This document shows positions 36,767 to 49,491 of a stretch of 64,000 nucleotides of DNA, piece by piece. The stretch comes from Tanytarsus gracilentus. Lineage: Eukaryota > Arthropoda > Insecta > Diptera > Chironomidae. The notes beneath the pieces were generated by a model. That model did no database searches. It had not been told where the DNA came from and saw only the letters and a list, made by a program, of their open reading frames with translations. Where the stretch lies: contig JAXRKN010000045.1 of NCBI GenBank assembly GCA_038502055.1, forward strand, positions 1,262,501 to 1,326,500, read 5' to 3'. The number at the start of each line of letters is the position of its first letter. Position 1 is the first letter of the stretch. A program made the translations under genes and the position numbers.

Positions 36767-39700
36767 TGGCGGATAGACGAGCTACACTCATTTCTTATGT
36801 AATGTTAAACTCATTTTTTTGCGTATCTCATTGCTTTCGCTTGCTCTTATATTCGATTTAAAATTCAATGTGATACGATGAAAGAGACAGAAAATGGAAT
36901 AAAAGAGTTTCAAATTGCGTAATGTAATTTTAAAAGTCTGAATGAATTTGAGCTTCTGTGTTACGTTGCGTGTGGGAAAATATGTTAACTTTTTTAGATT
37001 TGCATTTAAAGATAGCAGAAGTTGTTGAAAAATATTATTGAGAATGCTTTAAAAATTTAATTCTAAGATTTTAAAATTATCTTACCTAAAAATATCGTCA
37101 ACTTTTTTTGATCGAATTTCAGTTATTTTGGGTATCCGATTATTCGTTGTTAAAGAAGAAAAGATCCTAAAAAAACTCTTTATTAACCTTTATATAAATC
37201 GAAAATACTATGTATTACATAATTTTACAAACAATTTTTAGAGACACGTACTGGATTAAAATGTATGTTGTTAAATTGTTCATTAAAATTTATTTTTTAT
37301 CCCAATAGAAAAAGTTATCAACACCCAAATTAAATTGAAATTTTTTCAACATCAAAGTATTAAAAGCAAAAAACTTGGTTGTTCGTTTTTGCGGGGTTGC
37401 AACGAGTTGCCATTTGATTAATTTTCACATTCTGCAGAGGTGAAAGATGCAGCACACTCATTTTAATTAACTTTTTGTACGTTTTCTGTTGATGAACTGA
37501 AATGGATGCATTTCAGTTTAAATGAGCGATCAAAAGGTCTTTTGGGTATCATTTTGGAAAATTGTATTGCATTTTGAGTTAATTAAATTGAGCACTATAT
37601 TTTTCGCTGTTAATGCGAATTTTCAATTTTTAAAGTTTAAATTTCATCAAAAAAGAATTCATTGCTGATGCTGTGCAGATCGCATAGAAAACACATCACG
37701 GAAGTAATTGAAAAACTTTTTACAATTCTACATTACACACAAAGTAAATGTGAGTTGTATGTAGTTCAGGCACTCCTTACACAATTGTCGATTTTTGTGG
37801 AAAAAGTAATTAATTTGAATGCAGCGCTTTTTTCTCGTTTTGTCGAATTTTCAATTAAACTTTCCTCCAAACTCATTCTTCAGTGTAGCGAAAACTTTTT
37901 CTGCGGTTGTAAATTAAATTTGAACTATTCTTCGCTTTTTGAGTGTAACATGAGAAGATTTGAATAATTTATCAAGCTAATTGTTAGAAATTTTCTCGCT
38001 GCAAAATTCTCTGCTATTCACGATGGCGTTAATTGTAAAAACTTTCATGTCGGAGGGAGAAAAAGTTTTACATTGTTAAACTTTATTAGCGTGCAAAAAA
38101 GCATAATAAAAATTCCTTTTTATTGTTCATCACACACGTCATGTTGCTAAGTAGCAGTAAGTGTTTAACCTCAAATCAAAGCACGATGTTAGGATGATAA
38201 TGTGATGAGCAATTTCTATACTCGACACATAACAACGACGTGAGTGAGAAAATTTTCTAGCTTGCATCAGCAGCTGTTATAAAATTTTATTGCTATACTT
38301 TTTCTCCACTACTAATGTTCTATGCTTTCCTCGCATCCAAAACTAGATTTTATGTACAATTGAAATGTTGCTTAAAAACTGCTGGATTAACCTGTAATAT
38401 TAAATTTATTTTAAAATATTTTTACCTCCCCTGGGTTTTCACACTCTCAGTTTTCACCTTTTCCCTCCCTTTTTTATTGTTCTTCCTCTTTTTACTTAAC
38501 GGAGATTTTATAACACAAACTTAAGCTCTCCTTCGAGCATCGCAACAATGACGAGCTTATTCGCCTCGAAACAATGCAACATAAACATTAACGTTATCTC
38601 TCGTTCCTTTTTTTCTTCTCCTTTAATTATATAAAAATTAATTGCTCGTATAAATTGCTTTGCAGCTAAACATCGTCAACGTGGAGGGAAATTTTTCTTT
38701 TAGCTTTAACTTTTAAATTAATTTACTAACTTAAGAAAATTCCAGGATTTTTATAAAAATTTTCAAGTAGTGCATAGTTTAGACAAAAAAAATTGGATAC
38801 TTTCAAAGGCATTTTACAAAATTCAATAAAATTTATTTAAAAAACTTATAAAACTCTCTAAAATTTAAAAGTCATTCAAATTTATATTAGTTCTATCATC
38901 AAAATCTCATTTATTCCAAATTCTATTCCTCAAATATAGGCGGACAAAAATTTAAATCCTGTCAAATTTAAATCTGCAACATTAATCAACATTTCCAGCG
39001 AAAATTCTTCTTTTTTCCTAAACGAATAGAAGAAAAATCGGGAGCAAAATCGAATTGAGATTTACCGAGACTTGAGCAATAGCAAGAGAGAGAAATAAAT
39101 TTTTCTAATTTCAATTTTCATCAATTTTGTTCGCCTCTTTTTCTTCATCGTCATCATATTGACAGATAGATAGAGCCGTATAAAGAATGAATGATGGAGT
39201 GAGAGATGCGGGAAGAAATAGGCATGCACAATTGTGCTTTTGATTGATGAGCAATTTAACGACGGGTGAATCGTCACTTTTATCGAGATTTTTAGAGTAC
39301 TGTTCAGAGAAACGTGTTTTTGGGGTGATTTCCCCTAAATGTCTCTTATAAATTCATTTTTGCTTGAAATTTTTTAAAAAGAAAATTAATTTTTTTTTAT
39401 TTTAACAAAAATGCGTTCTTATTCTTCATGTTTCATATTTTTTCTCCCTTGAAATTATTTGAAAATTATCTCGAAGTGCATTTTTCCCACCCTCGTAATT
39501 TCAAGAGAATAATGTGAAGATGATTAATAGTTTGAAATTTTTTGTTCACACTCAAACTTGTTTGCGATTGAAAATTGCGTCACGTATTTTATTAAGTTCC
39601 ATGGTTCTTGTTTATGATGAGAATAAAAGGGACCGCAATGTCTTGCTGACACACATCCAATGAATCCCTCAAGTCGAACGTGACGTAATTTATGGACGTC

Positions 39701-41568
39701 TCGAGAAAAATGATTTCGAAAATTTTTCTTCGTTGAATAATTGAGAAAATTGTCTTCGAAAAAGTTAGGCGAGATAAATCGTGTGAAATTTTTCCATACG
39801 ACAATGACAGCCGTGCACGAGATCAAATTCCGTCGGATTAGATCTATTTTGTGAGTTTTGTGTCGAGCAATATACAAATCTTGTCATCATTTTTCAACTC
39901 GAGTGCGAAATGACTTTCCTAACAAGGCACGAGGCACAAACACACAAAAGGTGCGGAATGAAAAATAATTGCCAATTAATTTGAGGTAAGAGATAAGCGA
40001 GCAAGAAAGGAAAAATTTAAATTTCTTTTCACGTTTCACGTACGCCGCGTCGAGATCAAGTGAAGATTCGCATATCGATCGTAGGCAAAATTAAGCAGCA
40101 TGATGGGACGATATGCAAAGCAGTTGAAAAATTACGTGATAAATTCTCAATTAATTTCAAAGACTTTCAAGGAAATCGAAAATTGCTCGAATTAGTCACG
40201 ATGATTGCTGTCTTGATATTCTGGAGGCTCTCCTTTAAAAAATTTTAACTAAATTCTAAATTAAACTTTCTCAAAACCTCAATTTCTACGACGAAATGTT
40301 AAATTTCCAGCTCATTGAGCAAATCTTAAATAAAACATCAAAATCATCAAGCGGAATTTACCGCGAAATTTAATTCTTGATGGACTTTGAATCATTTTTT
40401 GTGTACCGAGAATTTTTCCTCTTGATTGCTCGAGCACTCATAGATAAAATTTTAAGAGAAATTTGAAGCTCTTTCGGAATCTCTAATTAGTCTCTAAAGC
40501 GGAGAGATAGAAAATTTCCTCCTTTCATTAGCATCGTCTTGCTCGAGTGCGGTGAGTGTGTAGAAAAACTTTCAACAACCTCTCCACCCTTCATTTTTGC
40601 CTTTAAAAACTACAACAACAAACAATTTCTCAATGGAATTTCCTCTCTTGCTTGCCGAACTTTTTAAATTAACCTTTTGAGAATTTAATTCAACACGATT
40701 TGATGATAATAAATCATTCGGGGCATCAACTTCGCTTAGGAAACAATTGAGAAAGTTTTGCTCGTAAAAATCCGAGAAAAGTTTCTTTCATGCGGTTTTA
40801 GTTCGATTTGAATGACGCTCATGACTTTTGTGAAAATCAGTTTTAGATTTTTTTTCGAGATTTTCAGAGTTGTTTTAACTAGTTTTAAAAATTTAACGGA
40901 TTTTTTACAAAACGTTAGTTTTTTATATTTTTAATGTTTTTTATTCTAATAACTGTCTGCAAAATTAATAAAACAACTCTGGTCTTAGAATTGAAATTCA
41001 AAAGCTTTTAATAAGTTTACTCTCGATTAGTTTTACTTTCCAGACATCCATTGTTACACCTTTTAAGAAAATTATCTTTTATTGAAAAACTTTTTGGCAG
41101 ATCCCAGTGAGAGTCGATTTTATGGGTATTTTATTCTCATAATTAAAGATTGGTGATTTCTAGAGGGAAAAAGTTTTTGTGAAAGATAAAAGTTTGTTGA
41201 CCTGCGTATGTCTGGGGTGTTCAATAAAGTTTCAAAATAAAATTAAAAATATTCAATTGAGGTTATTTTAGTCTTAACTATGGGATTAAGTTAATTAATT
41301 ACACAACTCAATTTTATTGGCAAAATCAATTCAATTGCTTTCAACCCTAATTTGACATCAATAAAACTCATAAAATTTCCTTTAATCGCTCAAATTTAAT
41401 CAAGTACTCTCACGATCGTCATACGATTGAGAATTCTATTCGGTTCGCCAAAAATTAAAAAATAAATTGACAAGCTTTAATTAGAAATTAATATTTAAGT
41501 TATATTGAATTATTTAGTTAAATACTAGTGGATTTAAAAAATTATAATAAATAAGCTAATTAATTAAT
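36767..41568. other. Non-coding interval
   Basis: AT-rich sequence without a recognised gene or element. Minus-strand open frames at 39524-39877 and plus-strand frames at 37662-37967 show no family features and are treated as chance. Confidence 0.5.
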
Positions 41569-41622
41569 CGGGTGCACGCGCGAGTGATTAATATTTTTGT
41601 GACATTGAGTTGCCCTTGGGGC

Positions 41623-41640
41623 CTCATTCATGATGGGAGA
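41623..41640 (+). repeat. Left arm of an 18-bp perfect inverted repeat in the retroelement
   Basis: ctcattcatgatgggaga includes the ORF1 start (ATGATG) and is exactly reverse-complementary to 44922-44939, close to the other end of the element. Such terminal pairing is not a normal feature of non-LTR elements. Confidence 0.85.
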
Positions 41641-42802
41641 GAAGGACGAGAATGATGTTGAAATGACGAATGAACCTTTAACACTTCGTGTTAGACAATA
41701 TCCAGAGAGCCATAAAGGCCCTTATATAGTGAACATTCGCACCAAAAAAGAATCTGTGAAGTCCATTGCAGTGAAAAAAATTCAAAAATTTGTGTTTGAA
41801 ACATATAAGCATGTTGAGAGAATCGATGTCAGTGAGCACAAGATGAGAGTAGTGTTTAGTGAGAGCAGCAAAAGTGAAAACATTGTGTTAGGCGATGGAG
41901 AAAGACTCCCAAGTGTCAAAAGTGCGCGTGATGAGGCAAATGAACTCCCAAAATGCAAGATGTTGGGAAACTATCGTGTGTACATCCCAGAAAAATATGT
42001 TGAAATTAAGGGTGTCATGTCATGGTCGAAAAGTGAGAGCCTTGAAGGTTTTTGTTCTCGTGGAGAAGGAAAATTCAGTTTTGCAGCAGCAAAGGAAGTG
42101 AAAGTGCTAGAAGCCGTTAGGCTAAAAAAAAGAGGAGCGCAAGTGTCCTGTTTTGGAACCTGGGCTGGTGATGTACTTTGAAGGTTGCCTTGAGATAAAT
42201 ATCTTGATGGATTGCTTGAAATGTGGTGGGTATCGAGAAAATGTTGAAGAATTGATGAAATAAATAAGGAAAAAATGGTAAAATAAAAAGGTGCCAAACA
42301 TTAAGTGTTAGTGAAAAGTGATAGAAAGTGGAAGCCTTAAATGCCCTCGAAGAAAAATTTTGGAAAAAATTTTTCAGAGAGAGGTGAGAAAGAAATATTG
42401 AGAATGTTAGAGATCGCCCAATAATGCAAATGAATCAAAAATCTCGCTCGAAAATTTCGCCTTGATGGAGTAAGAAAAAGAGCAGCAGAAAATAGACGAA
42501 AGGAAAGAGAACTTCAGCAAGTTTTTGGTTCATCTGAGTCACCTGAAAGGAAGAGAAAATCACCAAATGAAAATTCAAGCTCAGTTCCTCCCGGTTTCGC
42601 AAACCCGAATGCACAAAAAAACTTTCTCGTCGAAAAAATCATTGAATGTGTAAAATTTGTCGTAGGAAAACTCCAACTTTCTCCAATGATCCAACAAATT
42701 TTTGATAATTTTGCACTCCCTATAATTTACAAATTCATTGAAGATTCCACAAACTCAGTCATGAACGGATCAGTATGGGGAACAACACCGACAACAAATT
42801 AA
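41630..42802 (+). pseudogene. Broken ORF1 (gag-like) of the non-LTR retrotransposon
   Basis: The N-terminal part (41630-42181, 183 codons) shows an RNA-binding-like segment (VKKIQKFVFETYKHVERIDV) and YRVYIPEKYVEIKGVMSWS, a pattern typical of ORF1 proteins of I and Jockey elements. A stop at 42179 is followed, in another frame, by DCLKCGGYRE, probably the remnant of a zinc knuckle. From 42434 to 42802 the original frame is open again, giving a basic, Ser/Pro-rich C-terminus ending TTPTTN and overlapping the ORF2 start by about 28 bp. The middle is thus damaged by frameshift and stops, so no intact nucleic-acid-binding ORF1 protein can be made. Confidence 0.75.
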
Positions 42803-43095
42803 ATATAATGCAATGGAATGCAAGAAGCGTTCATAACAAACTCGGAACTTTATGCAATCTTATTGACGTGAATAAAATCGATGTTGTATTGTTGAATGAA
42901 ACTCATTTAGATGATGGAAAAAATTTGAATCTATATGATTTTAATGTTATTCGTAAGGATCGTGACTCAAGAGGCGGTGGTGTCGCAATTGCATTGAGGA
43001 AAAAATTCACCTACAGGAAAATAAGCCTGGCTGCTCAAATAAATGGAATTGAAGCAATCGCAATCAGAATAGTGTTATCAAATAGGTATAAATGA
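42775..43095 (+). pseudogene. ORF2 5' part: truncated APE-type endonuclease
   Basis: Begins with LNIMQWNARSVHNK and continues with VVLLNETHLDDG and RGGGVAIALRKK, the N-terminal blocks of the apurinic-like endonuclease of non-LTR elements (Asn of the QWNARS block, Glu of NETHL). The frame stops after 106 residues, before the SDH-type active-site blocks. The missing C-terminal half of the endonuclease and the RT catalytic core are deleted between here and 43140. Confidence 0.8.
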
Positions 43096-43107
43096 TAAAT
43101 TGTATTA

Positions 43108-44844
43108 ATGTTTTATAGGGTCTTATTATTTATAATCTTGTATTATGTGGCAAAAGATATCAAAGAAGCTGAGATGAAATTAAATGAAGCACTAAAAAAA
43201 TTAGAAGAATGTGTGAAGGAGATTGGACTAAATTATTCCGATATTAAAAGCGAAGCGATTGTGTTCTCAAGGAAGCACAAAAACACTAAAATAAACATTT
43301 CAATCAACAACAAAATCATCCCGCAAAAAGAGCAAGTTCGCTACCTTGGCATAATTCTGGATAGAAAACTACTTATGACGCAGCATATAAATAAAATTTC
43401 AGCTGTTGCTGGGAAAGCTACAAACATTATGAGAGCTATGGCTGGAGTTACTTGGGGATCTGATCCGCGATGCCTCGAATTGCTTTATAAGGGATGTGTA
43501 AGGAGTAAAATGGAATTTTGTCCATTTGTCTATCCAGAAAATAAAAAAATAACCAAGCTGGAAAAAGTTCAATGGAAAGGATGCAGAATAATCAGTGGTT
43601 GCATGAATTCAACACCGACGAATGCACTAGAAGTCATAACTGGACTAACACCTTTGAGATTAAGATTTGAAAAATTAAATTACAAGTTTTTTTGCTTCAT
43701 TAAGTCGCAGCCTCGTCATCCACTCAATACAAATCTACAAACTTTAAAAAATATGGGAGTTAATTTTATGAATTTTGATACTCCAAATAATCTCAAAAAA
43801 TATGAATTTTTCCCTTTCTCGTCGTCTAATGAATGGGAAAATATAATTAACACAAACACAAAAATTCATGAGTCCATTGGTTCCAAAAATGATGTCAATG
43901 CACAAATCGTTCAGAAGCTCTTTCAAGAACTTGTACTTTCAAGGTATGAAAATTATGAGATAATTTACACTGACGGTTCCAAAAAAGTGAGTTCAACATC
44001 TGCATCATACTGTCAAATTAAATTGGATAATTGCGTGGAAAAAAAATACAAACTGAATGATGAGCTTTCTGTATTTACTGCGGAATGTTTTGCCATTAGC
44101 GCTTCGCTGGATGTCATGGGAGAAATGCCAATCCATAATTTATGCATTGTAACTGATAGCCTTTCAGCAATTAAAGCACTCGAGAATGCCAAAAATTCCT
44201 ACAAAACTCACCACATGGTCGCTGATATATCTGAGAAAATTGACAGAATGTCAACTAAAGGGTTCCGTATTGAACTTGTCTGGGTTCCATCCCATTGCGG
44301 GGTAATGGGAAATGAGAGAGCTGACACATTAGCAAACGAAGCTCATGAAAACCCTGATGAAATTGTAACAGAAAGGTTTAATTTTAAAGAAATATCAGAT
44401 CATCGATTTAAAAAACAAACACTTATCAAATGGCAAAGCGAATGGAGTACAAGCGATAAAGGACGATTTTGCTTTTCAATTGTGCCAAGAACTTCATCGA
44501 GAGCATGGTTTAAAACAACTGAATTTTCTCGCAAAGAAATTGTTTTTTGGAACCGAATTATTGCAAACCATAGCAGATGTGCAAGCTCACTCTACAGATT
44601 TAAAATCGTGAACACACCCTTATGTCCATGTGGCAAAAACTATGAAACTGTCGATCATATTGTGTTCGAATGTGAATTAACAAGTGATAGTGAAATGAAG
44701 CAAAAACTCAGAAACTTAGGCTTCCATCCTCCATGGTGCATAAGAGACATTATTGCAATAGAAATTCAAAACTGTGATAAAAAAGCTATGAAAATAATAT
44801 CAAACGCAATGGCACAAAAACTTATTGACATTAAAAAAATATAA
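43108..44844 (+). CDS. ORF2 3' part: RT thumb, RNase H and C-terminal Cys-His region
   Basis: An open frame of 578 codons. It starts in VAKDIKEAEMKLNEALKKLE, the sequence that normally follows the YADD box, so the RT fingers and palm are absent. It continues with KSEAIVFSRKHK, YLGIILDRKLLMTQHI and the thumb, then an RNase H domain with all expected acidic residues: YTDGSKK (about 289), FTAECFAI, VTDSLSA, and SHCGVMGNERADTLA. The end carries CPCGKNYETVDHIVFEC, the Cys-His motif common in I and Jockey ORF2. The long intact frame despite loss of the catalytic RT is notable. It cannot support autonomous retrotransposition; RNase H activity would be possible in principle if expressed. Confidence 0.85.
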   Translation: MFYRVLLFIILYYVAKDIKEAEMKLNEALKKLEECVKEIGLNYSDIKSEAIVFSRKHKNTKINISINNKIIPQKEQVRYLGIILDRKLLMTQHINKISAVAGKATNIMRAMAGVTWGSDPRCLELLYKGCVRSKMEFCPFVYPENKKITKLEKVQWKGCRIISGCMNSTPTNALEVITGLTPLRLRFEKLNYKFFCFIKSQPRHPLNTNLQTLKNMGVNFMNFDTPNNLKKYEFFPFSSSNEWENIINTNTKIHESIGSKNDVNAQIVQKLFQELVLSRYENYEIIYTDGSKKVSSTSASYCQIKLDNCVEKKYKLNDELSVFTAECFAISASLDVMGEMPIHNLCIVTDSLSAIKALENAKNSYKTHHMVADISEKIDRMSTKGFRIELVWVPSHCGVMGNERADTLANEAHENPDEIVTERFNFKEISDHRFKKQTLIKWQSEWSTSDKGRFCFSIVPRTSSRAWFKTTEFSRKEIVFWNRIIANHSRCASSLYRFKIVNTPLCPCGKNYETVDHIVFECELTSDSEMKQKLRNLGFHPPWCIRDIIAIEIQNCDKKAMKIISNAMAQKLIDIKKI

Positions 44845-44921
44845 GAGTGGAAAAAAAACAAATATGCGTTAAGAAAAATACAATTAAAAATCGGCGAAAA
44901 AGGTGAAAACCGCGATGCCTA

Positions 44922-44939
44922 TCTCCCATCATGAATGAG
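44922..44939 (+). repeat. Right arm of the 18-bp perfect inverted repeat
   Basis: tctcccatcatgaatgag lies in the 3' UTR, about 57 bp before the end of the repeat tail; its partner lies about 54 bp from the presumed 5' end. Confidence 0.85.
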
Positions 44940-45002
44940 CTAAATATAGCAAAAGTGAAAATGGAGATGAACAATAATAATAAGAAGAAGAAGAAGTAAG
45001 CT

Positions 45003-45204
45003 CAAATTTAATTCGCAACATAAATTAATTAATTAGTTTCTTACACATTACCAAAATCAGTTATGACTTCGAAACAAATTAATCAAAATGATTGAACATT
45101 ATGACGCTGTAAATCATAATGGAAATCTATTTTTCAAAATATAATTAATCATCGCTCATTTATGTGACAAAGAAGATGTTTGGGGGAGAGGCACCGATCT
45201 ACAA

Positions 45205-45235
<31 letters not shown>

Positions 45236-48200
45236 CAATAATAAATGATAAACTTCGAGATTAATAACTTAATTTAAGAGGAAGATTAGTTATGTCATGT
45301 TGATTCAACAAACATTGTAAAACGATGACAAAGTCAGAATTTGGGGTTAGTTGTGGGAGAGAGAGAATAAATAAAGCACAATGAATAGAGCTGTAAGGCC
45401 TTGGCAAAATGATATCGTTGAAGGATATTGAATTTCTTAAAATCTTTGTAGTTTCTTCTATGATAAAACAGGTAGAGGTTTTGTTAATTAAGTCACGAAT
45501 AAAGTTTTGAAGCAAATTATTTAAAGTTAATTTAGTTCAGTTTATTGATTAATTGAATTTAAATCAAAGTATTTTTTAAAATTTGAAAAAAAAATCAAAA
45601 TTATTCATTTGTAAAATTTAACCCAATTTAACGAGTTTTTTTATTTTAAATTTTTAAATTTGTATTGTACCTTAAAATTAATTTTTAATTGCTCCTAATC
45701 TCATTTTAAATCAATTCAATTAATTTTCAACATCCGTTTTCTCAATTGCGTCATCAATTGTCAACTAGAATACAAAGGACTTAATTTAGATAATGTGTAA
45801 TCGTCATCATAATGAAATTAATTATAATGCTTTGATTTAAATCAGCTTTGATGAGCGAAAATCCCTCGTATGCATTATCAATGACTATCAACATCAAACC
45901 CAATTACTTTAATGGCTTTTTTTCTGGTTGTTTATCGTTGAAACGCCTTCGAAGGCAGAAGATTTACACGAGAGAGAGTTTTTAGTCCCAACATAATTAA
46001 TTATCATCATTTTCCAATCAAATTATGTAATTGAATAGCGTGCGATGAGCACACAAAAATCTCATGAATTTTTTTTTACTTTCTTCTCCTTTGAGATGTG
46101 AGCTCGAGTAAAAAAGGATCTCTTAGAAAAAAAGGGGCCAGGTGTGTAATTATGATAATTATAATAAAAAGATTAATGTGCGTCGTGTCTTTTTTTGTAT
46201 GTGCTGAAATGAGATTTTTTTACACGTTGAGTGTGCTGAATGTGAAATGAGAGTGTTTCTAATTATACTTAGTAAGGTGCTCATTATGAAAAAAATACTT
46301 CAAGCTTTCAATTGAAACGTTTTTACTCTTCTAATCACGTGGCACTTTTAAAGAATTTCAGGAATTTAAGTTTAACTTTAATTCATACTTTTTACCTTTA
46401 TTCTCGCAATCTCATTAAACGCATGAAGGATATGAAGATGCATCAACGAAATGACATAAATTAAAATAAATGAAACATAAACAACGATCATCACAGAGAG
46501 AGGAAATTTCCCGCCATTGCCTTTCCGTCCTAGACTAATCATTCTCTCTGCTCTTCTTTCCATTAAAAAAGTACAAATTTTATGCCTTTGCAAAATTCCT
46601 TCATGTGTATATGTGCCTATATATTTAATGTATTATCATCACAATTTTATCTCTCATAAAATTATAATTTACTAGCGCCAAGATGTGTTTTTTCTCTTTA
46701 CTCAACGCTCGTGGTACGTTCATGAGCTCGAGCCAAGGCGACAGTCAAAAAAGCGAAAAAAAAATGTTGAAGCTTCTGCTGTATGGCTTTAATAACAGCA
46801 ACTCATCAGATTTTAATGTTTCTTTTTCCCCTCCCACGCCTCCTTCTCATTTTCTTCCTCCTTTCTCTCACCAAACACAACGAGCTTGTCCTTTTTTGTC
46901 ATCATACAGCAATGAAAAACGACATAATGTTTCTTTTTGCCTAAGTCGTACATATGTTTTTGCGGGGATTTTGCTCTCTCTGTAAAACAGCTTCACGAGA
47001 TTCCATGTTATACAATTATGAGTAATAATTTCTCTTTTTTAAAGTTAAAAACAAATGCCAAGAAAAAAGTGACTGCAATGAATATTAAATTAATTAGGGT
47101 GATAAGACATGAATGAACCATAAATAAGCGATATTTGAAGGATCTACTGAAATTAGTTGAAAAATTTACGGTTAGAAAAAAACTTTAGCAAAATCTTTGA
47201 AAGCTTTAAAAAGTTCATTATTTAAATTCATTTTGATTGCAAAAAACTTCTTTCATAACCTGAAAAATACTTTTTTACAGCAACAAAAGCTAAAAAGCCT
47301 CAAAATATTTTAAAAGCTACATTCAAGATTAAACTGGAGTTTTGAGCATTTTAATTATTTATGTAAAGGCAGGCAAAAATCTCTTCACAATAAGTTGATG
47401 AAAAATTATTTACGTTTTATGCTTTCATAACCTTGTCATCCATCCATGAATTTTTTGTCGTGCACTCAGCTGAAACTTTTGTCATTATCTACATTTTTGA
47501 CTTTTAAATGCCCAATATTCATTTACCTCGCCAAGAAACTTCATAAAAATGGCAACGACTTTAGGTATCTTATTTTTTATCTTGTACCTCCACAGTTGAT
47601 GTTCACTATGTGTGTTTGCGGGGTGAAACATTTTTCAAATATCAGCAGTGCTTAAATGTATTAGCATTTTCCCTTCCGCATGCTGATCGCTCTTGCCTTA
47701 TTATTATTCCATAGCTCACAACTTCTTGGCGTCGTGCATGAATGTACCTTTCTTCTTTTGTCTCCGATGTCGGGATGACATACATAAGTGAGAGGAAGAA
47801 AAATGGCGTGTATTTGCATGGAATGGCAAAATATTGACAATAATGCAGAGTTGGTTTCAGATTTAGTTCAATTTTAACTTTGACTGAAATTTTCTGGTTG
47901 AAAAATGTTTTAAAAAAAATTCTCCAACACTGCAAATATACCGCAATCGTTTCCAATTCCTAAAACATTGTCATGTGTCCCAAGCCGACTACCTTAATAC
48001 ACCAATTGAAAGAAAAGGCATTTTTCTTCTTTTCATCCCTCGACGGCCCTAATATACATAAGCCGATGAAAGTCGTCTTTCCGCATCGGCTATAAGAAGA
48101 AGAACGATAGCAAGATGCTACGTGTAATGAATGGAAAATCATCGACACAATCGCTCTTTTCAACAAAAAATAATGCCCTCGACTTACTGAGAGACTTTTT

Positions 48201-49483
48201 ATCATCACTTCTTCTTTTTCAGCTCAAATCGAGAATAATCGACGATTAAATTAAAGAAGCACTTCCAGCTCACTAAGTTGGAAAAGAGAGAGAGATGAAA
48301 AAATGCAACCTTTTGATAATGAAAAAGTGAAAATGTTTAACGAAGTGAAATGAACATGTCGCATGTCAGCAAGCGTATATCATATCCATTCCATCCTGAA
48401 AGAGGATACTTTATGTCTAAGTCTGAAGAAGATAAAGCGGGTATTTTAATTTGGATTATTTGAAGATTTTAGACACAAAAACGTGAAATTTAATGTTTGA
48501 ATTTTAAGCTTCATTTCAATTTTTAAAGCTTTTAATTAAATTTTTTAAGTTTTTTAAACTTGAACACAAAAAACTTTATGATGAATTTAACAACCAACTT
48601 TGATCATAATTCTCATCATGGTTTTAATCATAAAATTTCTAAACTTCCCACAACATTTTTATTCATCCGACAAAAAACATTAACAGTAAAATTCTAACAC
48701 ATTTTAATTAATGAAACAAAAGTCACCCCCAACTTAAATTTTTATCACTGCTCTCATGAGAATGAATCGTTGTCATTAAAATTATGAGCATTCACCCTCC
48801 GATATAATACTTCGTATGAAATGTGACAAAAGAAGAGCAACGATGACAATTTTCACATCACGAATATGTTCTTTTATGTTTTTTCATCTCTTGCCTCCCT
48901 CGACATTTCGAATGCTATCGCTAGTCGTGCATTAACACACGAGTTTCAGAGACAGTAGATGGAGGAGTAAAAGTGAAGAAATAAAACCAGTGAAATGAAA
49001 CGCTTTTAAATGTTTATTTTTTACGATAAAATATTTTATTGTTATAACGTGCGATTTAACTTTTGCAATGTGTGGAATGAGATGCGTGCAATAGATTCAT
49101 CAAATCATCGCGATGAATAAATTTATTGAGACAAAACGCGTATATAAAATGCAATAAATCAATCATTTCTGTTTTCCGACTGACTCTCGATCCAGCTGAG
49201 ACTCACTTTTCGTCGTAAAACAATTTATGAGAGATTTATGGATAAAAACGGCTGGCTAATAAAAGTTAGGCTTCGTCATAAAAGACATAACTATAAACTT
49301 TGTGTGCCCTATAAGTGAGCGACATTCATTGAAATGAGTGTGTATAGTTTTTGATGAATAAAATTAAATTAAAAAATCTTTGTAGGTTTTTAAAACATTA
49401 ACACAAAAATTTAATTTCTAAATATTTTTTTTGAAATAAAAACGCGCTCACAGTCAACAACCATAGTCGCTTTAATTTCTTCT
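45003..49483. other. Non-coding interval with a CA microsatellite
   Basis: No gene was recognised. A (CA)n tract with one interruption occupies 45204-45237. Short open frames at 46378-48208 lack family features. Confidence 0.5.
45204..45237 (+). repeat. (CA)n dinucleotide microsatellite
   Basis: About 17 CA units with one CG interruption near the right end. Confidence 0.95.
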
Positions 49484-49491
49484 TCCCTCAC
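49484..49491 (+). repeat. Left 8-bp target-site duplication of the hAT element
   Basis: tccctcac, identical to 50354-50361, directly abuts the TAGAGG terminus. Confidence 0.92.

Larger units (their letters stand above)
41569..44996 (+). mobile_element. Internally deleted non-LTR retrotransposon, I-like group (RNase H-bearing)
   Basis: In order: a short 5' leader starting about cgggtgcacgcg, a gag-like ORF1 (41630-42802, broken), an ORF2 with a partial endonuclease, a large deletion removing most of the reverse transcriptase, the RT thumb region, a complete-looking RNase H domain, a terminal Cys-His motif, and a 3' end of caataataataagaagaag repeats rather than poly(A). An RNase H domain downstream of RT and a tandem short 3' repeat fit the I-like clades. 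taagct occurs just before the element (41552-41557) and directly after the tail (44997-45002), a weak 6-bp candidate for a target duplication. Both element ends are estimates. Confidence 0.85.

Noticed and set aside
39524..39877. 117-codon minus-strand frame
   Set aside because: No recognised motif, no splice context, and a second overlapping frame is open.
41569..44996. Intact autonomous retrotransposon
   Set aside because: ORF1 is broken and the RT catalytic core is deleted.
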